This document shows, one piece after another, positions 32,654-41,654 of a stretch of DNA of 64,000 nucleotides. Numbering within the stretch: the stretch's first letter is position 1; each line of letters opens with the position of its first letter. The position numbers and the translations under genes were made by a program. Source of the stretch: RGIG1828 sp045541875 (GTDB taxonomy: Bacteria; Bacillota; Clostridia; UMGS1810). Below the pieces are notes generated by a model. It had not been told where the DNA came from. It made no database searches and was given only the letters and a program-made list of their open reading frames with translations. Location of the stretch: NCBI GenBank assembly GCA_045541875.1, contig JAZQJX010000074.1:1-64000 (forward strand), written 5' to 3'.

Positions 32654-33826
32654 ATGGCAGATAAAAGAGATTATTACGAAGTCCTCGGCGTAGATAAAAA
32701 TGCTTCGGACGATGAAATAAAACGTTCCTACAGAAAACTTGCAAAAAAATATCACCCCGATGTTAATCCGGGTGACAAAGAGGCTGAAGCAAAATTCAAG
32801 GAAATCGGAGAGGCCTATGAGGTTTTAAGTGATTCCGAGAAAAAATCACGCTATGATCAGTTTGGTTTTGCAGGTGTCGATCCGAGTTACGGCGGAGGCG
32901 GTGGCGGAGGATTCGGCGGATTTGGCGGAATGGACTTCGGAGACATTGGAGATATTTTCGGTTCTATGTTTGGCGGTGGTTTTGGTTCTTCTCAAAGAAG
33001 AAGAAACGGTCCGAGACGCGGCTCTGATATAGAAGAAAGCGTTCTTCTTTCTTTTGAAGAGGCGGCATTTGGTGTAAAAAAACAACTCAAGATATATGTC
33101 ATTGAAGATTGTGAGGAATGTAAGGGAACTGGCGCAAAGAATCCGTCTGACAAGCAAACCTGTCCCCACTGCAACGGTACAGGTCAGATAAGAAACGTTC
33201 AGAACACAATGTTTGGTCAGATGATAAACACTCAGGTTTGCGGACACTGCCGCGGTGAGGGAAGCATAATCAAATCTCCCTGCGGAAAATGTCACGGAAA
33301 AGGAAAGGTTAAAAGAGCCAAAAATATTGAGGTGGATATTCCTGCAGGAATCAATGCAGGCGAAACTGTAAGTTACAGAGGGCTTGGAAATGCAGGAACA
33401 AAAGGGGGACCGTCAGGTGACCTTCTTGTGACAGTTTCCATAAAGAAACATCCTGTTTTCACACGTTCAGGATATGATGTTGTTTTGGATGTTCCCATCA
33501 CATTTGTTCAGGCAACCCTTGGTGCGGAAATTGAAATTCCCGTTCTTGATCCTGACAAAAAATATGAACCGGGAAAAATGACCTACACAGTTCCCGAGGG
33601 AACACAACCCGAAACTGTTGTGAGACTTCGTTCAAAAGGTATTCCCCACGTGAGAAGCGGTGCAAGAGGGGATATGATTTTAAAATTTACTGTTGAAGTT
33701 CCGAAAAATCTTTCCTCAGAGCAAAAGGAAATTATTGAAAAATTTGCATCATCAGCAGGGGAAACAAACTTTAAACAGAGAAAGTCTTTTGTAGATAAAA
33801 TGAAAGATTTTTTCGATAAAAAGTAA
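32654..33826 (+). CDS. dnaJ: Chaperone DnaJ (Hsp40, type I)
   Basis: The 390-aa co-chaperone has the J domain (RDYYEVLGVDKNASDDEIKR, with HPD in KYHPDVNPG). A Gly/Phe-rich stretch GGGGGGFGGFGGMDFG comes next. Four CxxCxGxG-type zinc motifs follow (CEECKGTGA, CPHCNGTGQ, CGHCRGEGS, CGKCHGKGK), then the C-terminal substrate-binding domain. ATG 32654 follows AAAGGTGAG; the longer reading starts inside the intercistronic hairpin region. Confidence 0.98.
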   Translation: MADKRDYYEVLGVDKNASDDEIKRSYRKLAKKYHPDVNPGDKEAEAKFKEIGEAYEVLSDSEKKSRYDQFGFAGVDPSYGGGGGGGFGGFGGMDFGDIGDIFGSMFGGGFGSSQRRRNGPRRGSDIEESVLLSFEEAAFGVKKQLKIYVIEDCEECKGTGAKNPSDKQTCPHCNGTGQIRNVQNTMFGQMINTQVCGHCRGEGSIIKSPCGKCHGKGKVKRAKNIEVDIPAGINAGETVSYRGLGNAGTKGGPSGDLLVTVSIKKHPVFTRSGYDVVLDVPITFVQATLGAEIEIPVLDPDKKYEPGKMTYTVPEGTQPETVVRLRSKGIPHVRSGARGDMILKFTVEVPKNLSSEQKEIIEKFASSAGETNFKQRKSFVDKMKDFFDKK

Positions 33827-33840
33827 ATAAACAATTCATA

Positions 33841-33878
33841 AAAAAGACTGAATCCAACCGTGGGTTCAGTCTTTTTTT
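33841..33878 (+). terminator. Terminator of the hrcA operon
   Basis: Arms AAAAGACTGAA and TTCAGTCTTTT are followed by TTTT. It also serves the minus-strand AraC remnant. Confidence 0.92.
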
Positions 33879-33887
33879 CGCAACTAC

Positions 33888-34215
33888 GGTTTCATAACCG
33901 AATTTTTGTACTCTTTGGGAGGCATATTCATCACTGCCTTGAATTTCTTTGAAAAATACACATAATCCGTATATCCGCATTTATATGCAATTTGCTCTAA
34001 GGTAAAATTTTTACCGTATATGTCAATTAAAAATACAGCGTGGTTAATTCTTAAATTTGTCAAAAAACCGTTGGGGGTTTTCCCTGTGATTTTTTTAAAC
34101 TGTGCCCGAATATAGTCTTCGGCATATCCGCTTTTTTGAGAATGCTTCCAAGATCAATATTACAATCAAAAAACTTTTCCGTAATTTCGCCGGCAATTTT
34201 ATTAACCAAAAATAC
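33888..34215 (-). pseudogene. AraC-family regulator, C-terminal remnant with frameshift
   Basis: Reading the minus strand, one frame gives NKIAGEITEKFFDCNIDLGS then ILKKA. A shift near 34135 then continues with GYAEDYIRAQFKKITGKTPN, and later YKCGYTDYVYFSKKFKAVMN, ending NSVMKP and a stop. This is the second half of an AraC helix-turn-helix module. The sensor domain and first helix-turn-helix are missing, and homology ends where the GH5 remnant begins on the other strand. It is therefore truncated and frameshifted. Confidence 0.8.
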
Positions 34216-34756
34216 CATAGATGCAATCAGAAATGTCAACAAAGACCGTGTGATAATCATAGGTGGTATTGAATGGAACAATCCGCCGGGACTTGACGGA
34301 CTCAGAGTGTATGATGATGAAAATATAATATACACATTCCATTGCTATGCACCTCACGAATTTACCCATCAGCAGGGTGTGCTTCAGGCAATGCAGCTTT
34401 ACTATAACAGAAAACTTGAATACCCCTCAGAAGATATTGAAAAATACAGAGAATATTACCGTGTTCATGGGATTTTTGACGCATATAAGGACATCGACAG
34501 AATTGACATTGAATTTTTGAAAGATTACCTTGAACCTGCAAAGAGATTTATCCAAAAAAATCCCGACAAAGTTTTATGGTGCGGAGAGTTTGGAACCATC
34601 CGTCATTGCAACATAAAATACCGTGAAAACTGGATGAGGGATATGATAACCATATTAAATGAGTGGGATATTCCATATTGTGTGTGGAACTATCTCAGCA
34701 CTCCCAATGACGGCTACAGTATTATAAAAAGAGAAAACGTCAATTATTTGATATAA
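34214..34756 (+). pseudogene. GH5-like glycoside hydrolase, C-terminal remnant
   Basis: About 180 residues match the C-terminal half of a GH5 cellulase-type enzyme. The order is DAIRNVNKDRVIIIGGIEWN, DENIIYTFHCYAPHEFTHQQ, the nucleophile motif LWCGEFGTIRH (Glu in GEF) and the terminal CVWNYLSTPNDGYSII. The N-terminal half including the acid/base region (NEP) is gone. An open frame extends upstream to 34136, but those residues are antisense to the AraC remnant and are not GH5. No convincing ribosome binding site is present. Confidence 0.8.
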
Positions 34757-34835
34757 TATATCATTGACTATCTGACTGGTGAATGTATATAATTATTTTC
34801 AACACCTCAGAATAAACAGAAAACATAAAAATATA

Positions 34836-34864
34836 TTGAATTCTAAAAACGGTTATGATATTAT
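34836..34864 (+). promoter_or_regulatory. Putative promoter of the 34907 operon
   Basis: TTGAAT, 17 nt, TATTAT. A TATAAT-like ATATAAT follows closely and could be the true -10. Confidence 0.5.
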
Positions 34865-34906
34865 TTTGATATAATATTATTGATGCGTATATTGGAGGAA
34901 AACAGT

Positions 34907-37171
34907 ATGAGCGAAAAACTTGAAAAAGCAGCCCGTGGCAGAAGAGAACTTATGAAAAATGCAGTTGCTGCATATGCAGGGAAAAATTCTGTGTTACTGC
35001 ACGGTGAAAAATCATATATATCAGACGATTCAAAGGTATGCCCATATGAAAAAGATAGTCTTCATATGATTCCTCTTGACTTTTTCCTTAAAACAATCGG
35101 GAAAGAAAATGAGAAAACTTCATTTGAAACATCGGAAGAAAAAGATGGGGTTTTATATGCATCACTTGAAGAACTTTGCAAAATTTACGGAAAGTTTTTA
35201 CATACAGAAATAAACGGTCTTATGATATATTCTGATGATGATATTGAGAAAGACCTTGACTGGCAACGTAACACAGATGTTATGAGAAATATCTGTGAAT
35301 CCTTTATGTTTGAAGATATTTCAGGAAAAGAAATAGCTGCTCTGATTGAAAAAAATCACCCCGGCCATCACCATCCGAGACTTTTGCTTTCTCAGGAAAA
35401 GATAGATTTTATAAAGAGTGAACTTTCAAAAGAAAACGGCGATAAAGTTTACAAAAAAATATTTGAAAATATAATAACTTATGCAGATAGATTTATGACT
35501 GAAAACAGTTCAGGCTATGAAATAAGAGACGGAATCAGACTTTTGTATGTGTGTCGCGAAAACGGTGAAAGGATGATACTTTGCGCTCTTGCCTACCTTT
35601 TGACAGGAGAAGAAAAATACGCAAAAAGGGCATATCTTGAAATGTATAACTGTGCCTGCTTTGTAAACTGGAATCCCTATCACTTCCTTGATGTGGGTGA
35701 AATGTGTGCAAACCTTGGCATATGCTATGACTGGCTTTATAACTGGATGGACGAAAATGAAAGACTCTATATCCGACGTGCCATATTCCAAAAAGGTATA
35801 ATGCAGATTATTGATGACTTTGACGATAAAGAAAGAAAACGTTCCTGGAACTGGAGAGGTGACCTTGCGGATAACTGGTGCCTTGTAATTTCGGGCGTAG
35901 GTCTTAGTGCAATGTCAATATTTGATGAACTGTCAGAGGAAGAAAGACCATATGCAGAGCGTGCGATGGAGCAGACTCTTCTTGATATGAGACGTGCTCT
36001 CAGCCTTTTTGCACCCTATGGCGGCTATGAAGAAGGATTTAATTACTGGGGCTATGCAATGGAATATTTCACCCAGACCATAGAGTCTCTGAAAAATGCC
36101 GCAGGAAGTTATTTTGGTTATGTGGATGTTGTGGGAATGAAACTTACAAACAAGTTTATGATGGCTGTCAACGGCTCTGTCAGTGTGTTCAGTTATCACG
36201 ACTGCGCAAGACCCGGCTCAGACTATCCTCCCCAGATGATGTTTTTAGCAAAATATTTTAACACTCTCCACGAGGCAAAACCGAGAATAGAGATGATTTT
36301 AAACGGTGGTCTTCCCGGGGAAGGTCACGATGTATATTCGGATCTTTTCTGGTACGATCCGAAAATGCTTGATGCAGGCAATAGTTCAGAGGTTAAAGAT
36401 GTGTTTTTGCCTATTTCCGAAATTGCAACAATGAGAAGCGGATGGACAAAAGAAGATATGTTTGCAGGATTCCATTGTGATAATCCTCTGGGTGACGGAA
36501 AAGGCCACAGCCATATGGATGTTGGAACATTTGTCATGGATGCATTTGGTGAAACATTCTTCATTGACCTTGGTGCAGATAATTATAATGTTTCCGACTA
36601 CTATAACACCTACCGTGTAAGAGCAGAAGGTCACAACGTTCTTGTGTTCAATGCTGATGAAAGACACGGACAGAAAAAAGGCGGAATCGGCGGAATTGAA
36701 AAATATGAATTTGGTGAAAATGAAAGTTTTGCAATCGGTAACCTTTCAGATGTGTATGACGATGACATCGGAATTGAAACATACAAAAGAGGGGTGAAAA
36801 TAGGCGAGGGCAAAACGGAAGTAAGTGTTCAGGACGAAGTGAAATTAAACAAAAAAGCCTCTGTATGGTGGTTCGCTCATACAGAAGCAGATGTTGCGAT
36901 TTCACCTGACGGAAAAAGTGCAATTCTCACAAAAGGCACAAAGAAACTCAAAGCAACACTAAACTGCAATGCTGATGCAAAATTTACTGTTATGGATGCA
37001 AAACTTCTTCCCAAGTCACCTGTAATTAAAGATCAGGAACCAAATGACGGTGTCAGAAAACTTTCCATATACCTTAAGGACATAGAAGAACTCAATCTCT
37101 GTGTAACATTCTCATCGCCCGAGGCTGAAAAAAGAGATTTTGTTCCGATGGAAAAATGGTGTAGTAAATAA
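34907..37171 (+). CDS. Heparinase II/III-like protein, cytosolic form
   Basis: The 754-aa protein has no signal peptide. Residues about 25-120 resemble a copper-amine-oxidase-N/stalk-like domain (SVLLHGEKSYISDDSKVCPY, then EINGLMIYSDDDIEKDLDWQ). An alpha-barrel at about 145-480 contains DGIRLLYVCRENGERMI and NWRGDLADNWCLVISGVGLS. The C-terminal beta-sandwich carries the heparinase II/III motif GHSHMDVGTFVMDAFGE and RAEGHNVLVFN. These proteins are polysaccharide lyases acting on uronic-acid polymers. Its paralogue at 46800 is exported. The next gene starts 15 nt downstream. ATG 34907 follows GGAGGA. Confidence 0.87.
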   Translation: MSEKLEKAARGRRELMKNAVAAYAGKNSVLLHGEKSYISDDSKVCPYEKDSLHMIPLDFFLKTIGKENEKTSFETSEEKDGVLYASLEELCKIYGKFLHTEINGLMIYSDDDIEKDLDWQRNTDVMRNICESFMFEDISGKEIAALIEKNHPGHHHPRLLLSQEKIDFIKSELSKENGDKVYKKIFENIITYADRFMTENSSGYEIRDGIRLLYVCRENGERMILCALAYLLTGEEKYAKRAYLEMYNCACFVNWNPYHFLDVGEMCANLGICYDWLYNWMDENERLYIRRAIFQKGIMQIIDDFDDKERKRSWNWRGDLADNWCLVISGVGLSAMSIFDELSEEERPYAERAMEQTLLDMRRALSLFAPYGGYEEGFNYWGYAMEYFTQTIESLKNAAGSYFGYVDVVGMKLTNKFMMAVNGSVSVFSYHDCARPGSDYPPQMMFLAKYFNTLHEAKPRIEMILNGGLPGEGHDVYSDLFWYDPKMLDAGNSSEVKDVFLPISEIATMRSGWTKEDMFAGFHCDNPLGDGKGHSHMDVGTFVMDAFGETFFIDLGADNYNVSDYYNTYRVRAEGHNVLVFNADERHGQKKGGIGGIEKYEFGENESFAIGNLSDVYDDDIGIETYKRGVKIGEGKTEVSVQDEVKLNKKASVWWFAHTEADVAISPDGKSAILTKGTKKLKATLNCNADAKFTVMDAKLLPKSPVIKDQEPNDGVRKLSIYLKDIEELNLCVTFSSPEAEKRDFVPMEKWCSK

Positions 37172-37186
37172 CAAAAGGAGAAAATT

Positions 37187-38539
37187 ATGAAACTGTTAAC
37201 TTTAGAACAACACCGAAAAAGAATTAATAATATCAACGAAGCCGAAAGGGATAATATAACATATACCAAAAGACACAGAATAGTTGATTATATGCCGGGA
37301 CAGTCAACTTATAACCTTGGGGATTATCCTGCCAAATTTTCTATTGAGCCAACAGAATATGATTATAATCTTTTAAAAAGTATGGCAGAAAACGGAGTTA
37401 AACTCATTCAGATTCACGAAGAGTGGAATGATGCCATAAGACATCTTGGTGCGGATAAATTTACAAGCCATGATCCCGAAGGTATGCAGAAATTTGTTGA
37501 CCTTTGTCACTATTTTGGTATAAAAATAATCCCCTATATTTCAACGGGATATTTCCACATATCAGATCCTGATTACAGAGAGGATTTCGGACGCCCGGGA
37601 TGTGACTATGCTTTTCGCTCTCTTTATTCAGACTTCAGAAAATGCTATGCCGGAAGTGCAAGCTGGAGAGAATATATGCTCAAAAAGACCTTTGAAGCAG
37701 TTGATAAATACGGTTTTGACGGCATATACAATGACTGGGGATATGACGGACTCGACATCCAGCAAGAAAAGGATGTAAACAAAGATGTATATGACATAAA
37801 ATTTCCTTATGATCCTGAAATTGAAGACCTTCTCTGCCTTGTATATAACGAAGTAAAAAGAAGAGGAGGCGTGTACAAGGTTCACGCAGACCTCAACAAC
37901 TGCCCCAATACCAAAGACAGAGTGTATGACTATCTGTGGATAGGAGAGGGAGTAAAAGGAAAGAACTTTGGCATAGGCAAAGAATATCAGCCCTACATAG
38001 TTCCCTGTCAGCATATGCATTTTAATGAATATCCTACTCTCGATTACTACTATGCCACAACCATTCCTTTCATGCAGTTCCCACTTCTTAAATCAGGACG
38101 TCCGTTCTATGGAAAAGCCATAGATGTCCCCGGTGTTAAATACTACACACCCATAGAAGATACCTTTGAAGCAAGAGTCCAAAAATATATGAAAGATCAT
38201 CCCGACGGCCCATATGTATACAGTCTCTGGTCAGGAATTCCCGACGATACAATGGAATATTCAAGATGGTCAAAATTCATGGCACTCTACAGACCAATGG
38301 TTGAGCAAAGCAGCATTGCCTACATTGAACTTCGTGACAGTTCGGCAATATTGTCCAAACTTCCCGGTGATGTGTATGTTTCAATGTTTGTAAATGAAGA
38401 TATGTATCTTGTGGCATCAAATCTCACAGATGAGGATTACACCCTTGTTCTTAAGGATAACTGGAAGGACAGACAAAGTGATAAGATCAGTAAATCTTTC
38501 ACAATAAAACCGGGAGAGATAGTATTTTTAGTTAAATAA
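37187..38539 (+). CDS. Cytosolic TIM-barrel glycosidase-like protein
   Basis: The 450-aa protein begins with about 40 variable residues. A probable (beta/alpha)8 barrel follows: NGVKLIQIHEEWNDAIRHLG, GIKIIPYISTGYFHISDPD, YGFDGIYNDWGYDGLD, GGVYKVHADLNNC and VYDYLWIGEGVKG. A small C-terminal beta domain (VYVSMFVNEDMYLVASNLTD) ends the protein. This resembles the DUF6259/GH-A clan type of putative glycosidases, but catalytic residues cannot be assigned. There is no signal peptide, and it is encoded 15 nt after the cytosolic heparinase-like gene, suggesting a shared substrate. AAAGGAG precedes the ATG. Confidence 0.72.
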   Translation: MKLLTLEQHRKRINNINEAERDNITYTKRHRIVDYMPGQSTYNLGDYPAKFSIEPTEYDYNLLKSMAENGVKLIQIHEEWNDAIRHLGADKFTSHDPEGMQKFVDLCHYFGIKIIPYISTGYFHISDPDYREDFGRPGCDYAFRSLYSDFRKCYAGSASWREYMLKKTFEAVDKYGFDGIYNDWGYDGLDIQQEKDVNKDVYDIKFPYDPEIEDLLCLVYNEVKRRGGVYKVHADLNNCPNTKDRVYDYLWIGEGVKGKNFGIGKEYQPYIVPCQHMHFNEYPTLDYYYATTIPFMQFPLLKSGRPFYGKAIDVPGVKYYTPIEDTFEARVQKYMKDHPDGPYVYSLWSGIPDDTMEYSRWSKFMALYRPMVEQSSIAYIELRDSSAILSKLPGDVYVSMFVNEDMYLVASNLTDEDYTLVLKDNWKDRQSDKISKSFTIKPGEIVFLVK

Positions 38540-38580
38540 AATTGCACCTCGGATTTATTAAATCATTTTATCAGAAAAAC

Positions 38581-38622
38581 AAGACTAACCTCAACTTTTA
38601 AAGCAGGTTAGTCTTATTTTTA
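38581..38622 (+). terminator. Terminator of the 34907-37187 operon
   Basis: Arms AAGACTAACCT and AGGTTAGTCTT are followed by ATTTTTAA. Confidence 0.9.
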
Positions 38623-38877
38623 ATAACAATTATGTACTTTTCTATTTATGTTATACCATATTTGACGGAAAAAACAACCCCCATGAATAAAAAATTATCG
38701 TCGCTTTTAATAAAAATAACGCTATCCATTTACTTTGAAGCTCTTATGTGATATAATTGTAAATAATTATATTAATGGAGGGCTGTATTAGACTCAGCAG
38801 AAATAGTTTGACCTCAGTTTTCACATAAATAATCAATTCTGTCAGGACTTATTTTTTAAAGGTAGGAGATGATAACG

Positions 38878-38946
38878 GTGATTTACGAAAATCTGATAAC
38901 ATCATTAACATCCGGGGTGTCTCTGGTTTTGAGAATGTTATCATAG
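38878..38946 (+). CDS. Possible 22-codon leader ORF
   Basis: GTG at 38878 follows GGTAGGAG by 9 nt and encodes VIYENLITSLTSGVSLVLRM plus two residues. A dyad TGATAACAT/ATGTTATCA spans most of it. It could be a leader peptide or a relic of something larger. The surrounding 38623-38972 holds no other gene I can support. Confidence 0.25.
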   Translation: MIYENLITSLTSGVSLVLRMLS

Positions 38947-38972
38947 TCCGATAAAGAGCCATCAAAACATCC

Positions 38973-39001
38973 TTGACATACCTGTGATATTATGGTACAT
39001 T
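38973..39001 (+). promoter_or_regulatory. Putative promoter of the DeoR gene
   Basis: TTGACA, 17 nt, TACATT, about 150 nt upstream of the start. Confidence 0.5.
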
Positions 39002-39153
39002 TAACTTAAGAATTTAATTTCTGAAATGTGTATTTTGCCTTTTTAAGGACTTTTACATTATGATTTTATAATTTGTATTTTTTTCGGAAAATTAATGGTA
39101 ATCTAGATAGAACATACGGGAGATTTTTCCCATTATGACACAGGAGGGAGACC

Positions 39154-39915
39154 ATGTCTGCAGAAGAAAGACGCAGTCAAATTGAAGCACTGTTAAGAGA
39201 ACACAAGGAACTGGATGTCAGCTATATTGTAAATAGCTTTGATGTATCCAGTGTAACCATCAGAAATGATTTGATATATCTTGAAAGAAATGGCATCGTT
39301 GAGAGGAAATTCGGGAAGGTAGTGCTTAAAATGGACTTCCCGAGCTTCAGTATATTTGATCCTCATACAATTAAGGAACTTGATGCCAAGGAAAAAATAG
39401 GAAAACACGCAGCAAGACTCATTAATGATAATGAATCAATTCTGCTTTATACTGGTAGCACAACTCTCCAAATTGCAAGGTTTTTCCCGAAAGATAAGCA
39501 TGCTATCGTTGTTACTAACTCATTGAGTATTGCAAACGAGTTACGCAAGGAAAGTCTTGCAAAGATTATCTTTTTAGGTGGAAATTTAAATATTGAAACA
39601 GGATCAACTTATGGAATTGGTGCTATAAAGCAACTGGAATACTATAATATCGATAAGTTGTTTCTGGCTGTTGACGGAATTAGTGCAAGCGGTGGAATCA
39701 CAAACGATCAACCTTTTGAAACGGATATCAATAACGCAATGATAAATAAAGCAAAAGAGGTTATTGTTGTTGCAGACCATACCAAAATCGGAGTAGATAG
39801 ATTTGTAAAATTGCAAAGTCTCGACAAGGTGGACAGACTTATCACAACATCCAAGGCAGATGCCGAAGAACTTAAGCGAATCAGCTCATTAGGAGTTAAA
39901 ATAGATATTGTTTAA
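39154..39915 (+). CDS. DeoR-family sugar-metabolism repressor
   Basis: The 253-aa protein has the DeoR helix-turn-helix at about 5-60 (LDVSYIVNSFDVSSVTIRND, LIYLERNGIVERKFGKVVL). A DeoRC sensor domain at about 75-230 has the phosphosugar-binding pattern LLYTGSTTLQIARFF, VVTNSLSIANEL, IIFLGGNLNIETGSTYG and VVADHTKIGVDRF. It is encoded directly upstream of the kinase-isomerase operon on the same strand and is the likely local repressor. CAGGAGGG precedes the ATG. Confidence 0.92.
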   Translation: MSAEERRSQIEALLREHKELDVSYIVNSFDVSSVTIRNDLIYLERNGIVERKFGKVVLKMDFPSFSIFDPHTIKELDAKEKIGKHAARLINDNESILLYTGSTTLQIARFFPKDKHAIVVTNSLSIANELRKESLAKIIFLGGNLNIETGSTYGIGAIKQLEYYNIDKLFLAVDGISASGGITNDQPFETDINNAMINKAKEVIVVADHTKIGVDRFVKLQSLDKVDRLITTSKADAEELKRISSLGVKIDIV

Positions 39916-39950
39916 TCCAATACGCATTTTGAAACGGCAAAATAATCTTG

Positions 39951-39990
39951 AAAGAGGGAAATCCACTTGTGGATTTCGCTCTTTTTGTTT
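39951..39990 (+). terminator. Terminator of the DeoR gene
   Basis: Arms AAAGAGGGAAATCCA and TGGATTTCGCTCTTT, one mismatch, are followed by TTGTTTT. Confidence 0.88.
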
Positions 39991-40085
39991 TGGAGAAGAT
40001 AAGGGTGAGTGGAAATAATTTAGTTTTACTAAGATAACAACTTCGTAAAAATAGCCAAATAATAATATAAAAATAATAATAAAAA

Positions 40086-40107
40086 AACAATAAATAAACA
40101 ATAAACG
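40086..40107. promoter_or_regulatory. Direct-repeat candidate operator upstream of the kinase operon
   Basis: AAACAATAA occurs twice with an 11-bp period, immediately before the -35 at 40110. This helical-phase spacing suits a DeoR-type multimer, but the A-rich composition makes chance likely. Confidence 0.35.
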
Positions 40108-40109
40108 CA

Positions 40110-40138
40110 TTGACAAAAGTATGGTTTGGTTATATAAT
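40110..40138 (+). promoter_or_regulatory. Consensus SigA promoter of the kinase operon
   Basis: TTGACA, 17 nt, TATAAT. It closely resembles the promoter at 44516, including the shared TTATATAAT end. Confidence 0.9.
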
Positions 40139-40202
40139 TAGTTCAAATATGAAAGTATAAAATGAAGTCTTGAGGAAAAATAGCGAGACGGGAGGATTCT
40201 TA

Positions 40203-41618
40203 ATGAGTGAGTATGTGATCCTTGCCCTGGATATTGGCGCAAGCAACGGTAGAGGTGTGCTTGGTTATTACAATCCTGAGGGTAAGTTGCTTCGCACCGA
40301 AGAGGTGCATCGCTTTTTTCATCGGTATGTAACCATAGCAGGAACTGTATGCTGGGACTATATTACCATTTACAATAACATAATCGAATGTTTACGGCTG
40401 TGCAAAAAACGTGGAGTTGAGCTTGATTGCATCGGTATTGACACTTGGGGACAGGATTATGCCTACATCGGTAAACATGGTCAATTAATGGGTGCACCGC
40501 GATGCTATCGTGATCCGATCAATGAAACACACGGGTCAGCATTGGAAATGCGTTTGGGATTGGACCCTAAGCAATTATATGAGCGCAGTGGGGTGACAAC
40601 CGGCAACATCAGCACCGTTCGTCAATTGGAGCATGATAGTCGTGAACTTCCGGAGTTGTTTGATAATGCCGCCTACTGGGTGAATATGCCATATTTGTTT
40701 GTGTATTTGCTATCAGGAATTGTCGGGAGTGATATTACATTGCTTTCTCTTGGTGGATTGTTGGATCATACCAAGAAGCAGATAAGCATCGAGACGGTTG
40801 AAGCTCTTGGCTGTGCGGATAAAATTCCAACAGTTTTTCCTTGTGGAACTATTATGGCACATACCGGTAGGGAGGTGCTGGAATCTACCGGCTACGACAG
40901 AGTGCCTATTGCCTGTGTTAATGGTCACGACACTTCCAGCGCAGTTTCTGCTATTCCGCAGCGAGATGAGTTTTTGTGGATCAGTAGTGGCACCTATGGT
41001 ATGCTTGGCGCGGTAGCGGAGGACTTTTCTATCAGTGACAGCTCATATCATATGAGAATTAACAGCACGCCTTTGGGCGACGGACGTACATGTCTGATGC
41101 AAGGTGCTGCAGGAATGTATTATTTCCAGCAATGTATGAATTTTTGGCAAGATCATGGCGAAGATATTACCTACGAAGAACTGACTGAGTATGCACTATC
41201 CCACGAAAACGATGTGTGGTTTAAATTTGATACTATTCCTTCTATGACCACAGATATGCCTGCTCAATTACAAGCGGCTTGCAAGCGTAATGGCTTTGAA
41301 CCGCCACAGTCTTCAAAAGAGTTGTACGTAGCGTTTGCTAATAGTCTTGCAAAACTTACCGCCAAAAAACTAATGGCGTTAGAAGATATTCTAGGTAAGC
41401 GGTTTGACAAAATTTATGTAATGGGCGGTGGCTCCAAGGCAGACGGAGTAAATATTCGAATTGCACGGGAGTGCGACCGGGAATTGTTTACCGGTTTGAC
41501 TGAAGCATCTTCCATCGGGAACATGTTGGCACAGTTGGTGGCTGTTGGTGCTGTCACGTGGCAGGAAACCGCTGAAATTTCTGAACGTTCATTTCCTCTT
41601 CGCCGATTTGGGGTGTAA
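40203..41618 (+). CDS. rhaB: Rhamnulokinase-like FGGY carbohydrate kinase
   Basis: The 471-aa protein begins VILALDIGASNGRGVLGYY, where the phosphate-1 motif DIGASNGRG is typical of RhaB rather than xylulokinase. It also contains DCIGIDTWGQDYAYIG, VNGHDTSSAV and the ADP-binding VMGGGSKADGVNIRIARECDR. RhaB phosphorylates L-rhamnulose; a related ketose is possible. GGGAGG lies 6-7 nt before ATG 40203. It uses CGT/CGC/CGG Arg and TTG Leu codons more than the flanking genes. Two amidohydrolases and an isomerase follow closely. Confidence 0.85.
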   Translation: MSEYVILALDIGASNGRGVLGYYNPEGKLLRTEEVHRFFHRYVTIAGTVCWDYITIYNNIIECLRLCKKRGVELDCIGIDTWGQDYAYIGKHGQLMGAPRCYRDPINETHGSALEMRLGLDPKQLYERSGVTTGNISTVRQLEHDSRELPELFDNAAYWVNMPYLFVYLLSGIVGSDITLLSLGGLLDHTKKQISIETVEALGCADKIPTVFPCGTIMAHTGREVLESTGYDRVPIACVNGHDTSSAVSAIPQRDEFLWISSGTYGMLGAVAEDFSISDSSYHMRINSTPLGDGRTCLMQGAAGMYYFQQCMNFWQDHGEDITYEELTEYALSHENDVWFKFDTIPSMTTDMPAQLQAACKRNGFEPPQSSKELYVAFANSLAKLTAKKLMALEDILGKRFDKIYVMGGGSKADGVNIRIARECDRELFTGLTEASSIGNMLAQLVAVGAVTWQETAEISERSFPLRRFGV

Positions 41619-41654
41619 CATTATTCAGTATTTAATCAAAAAGGAGTTTATATT

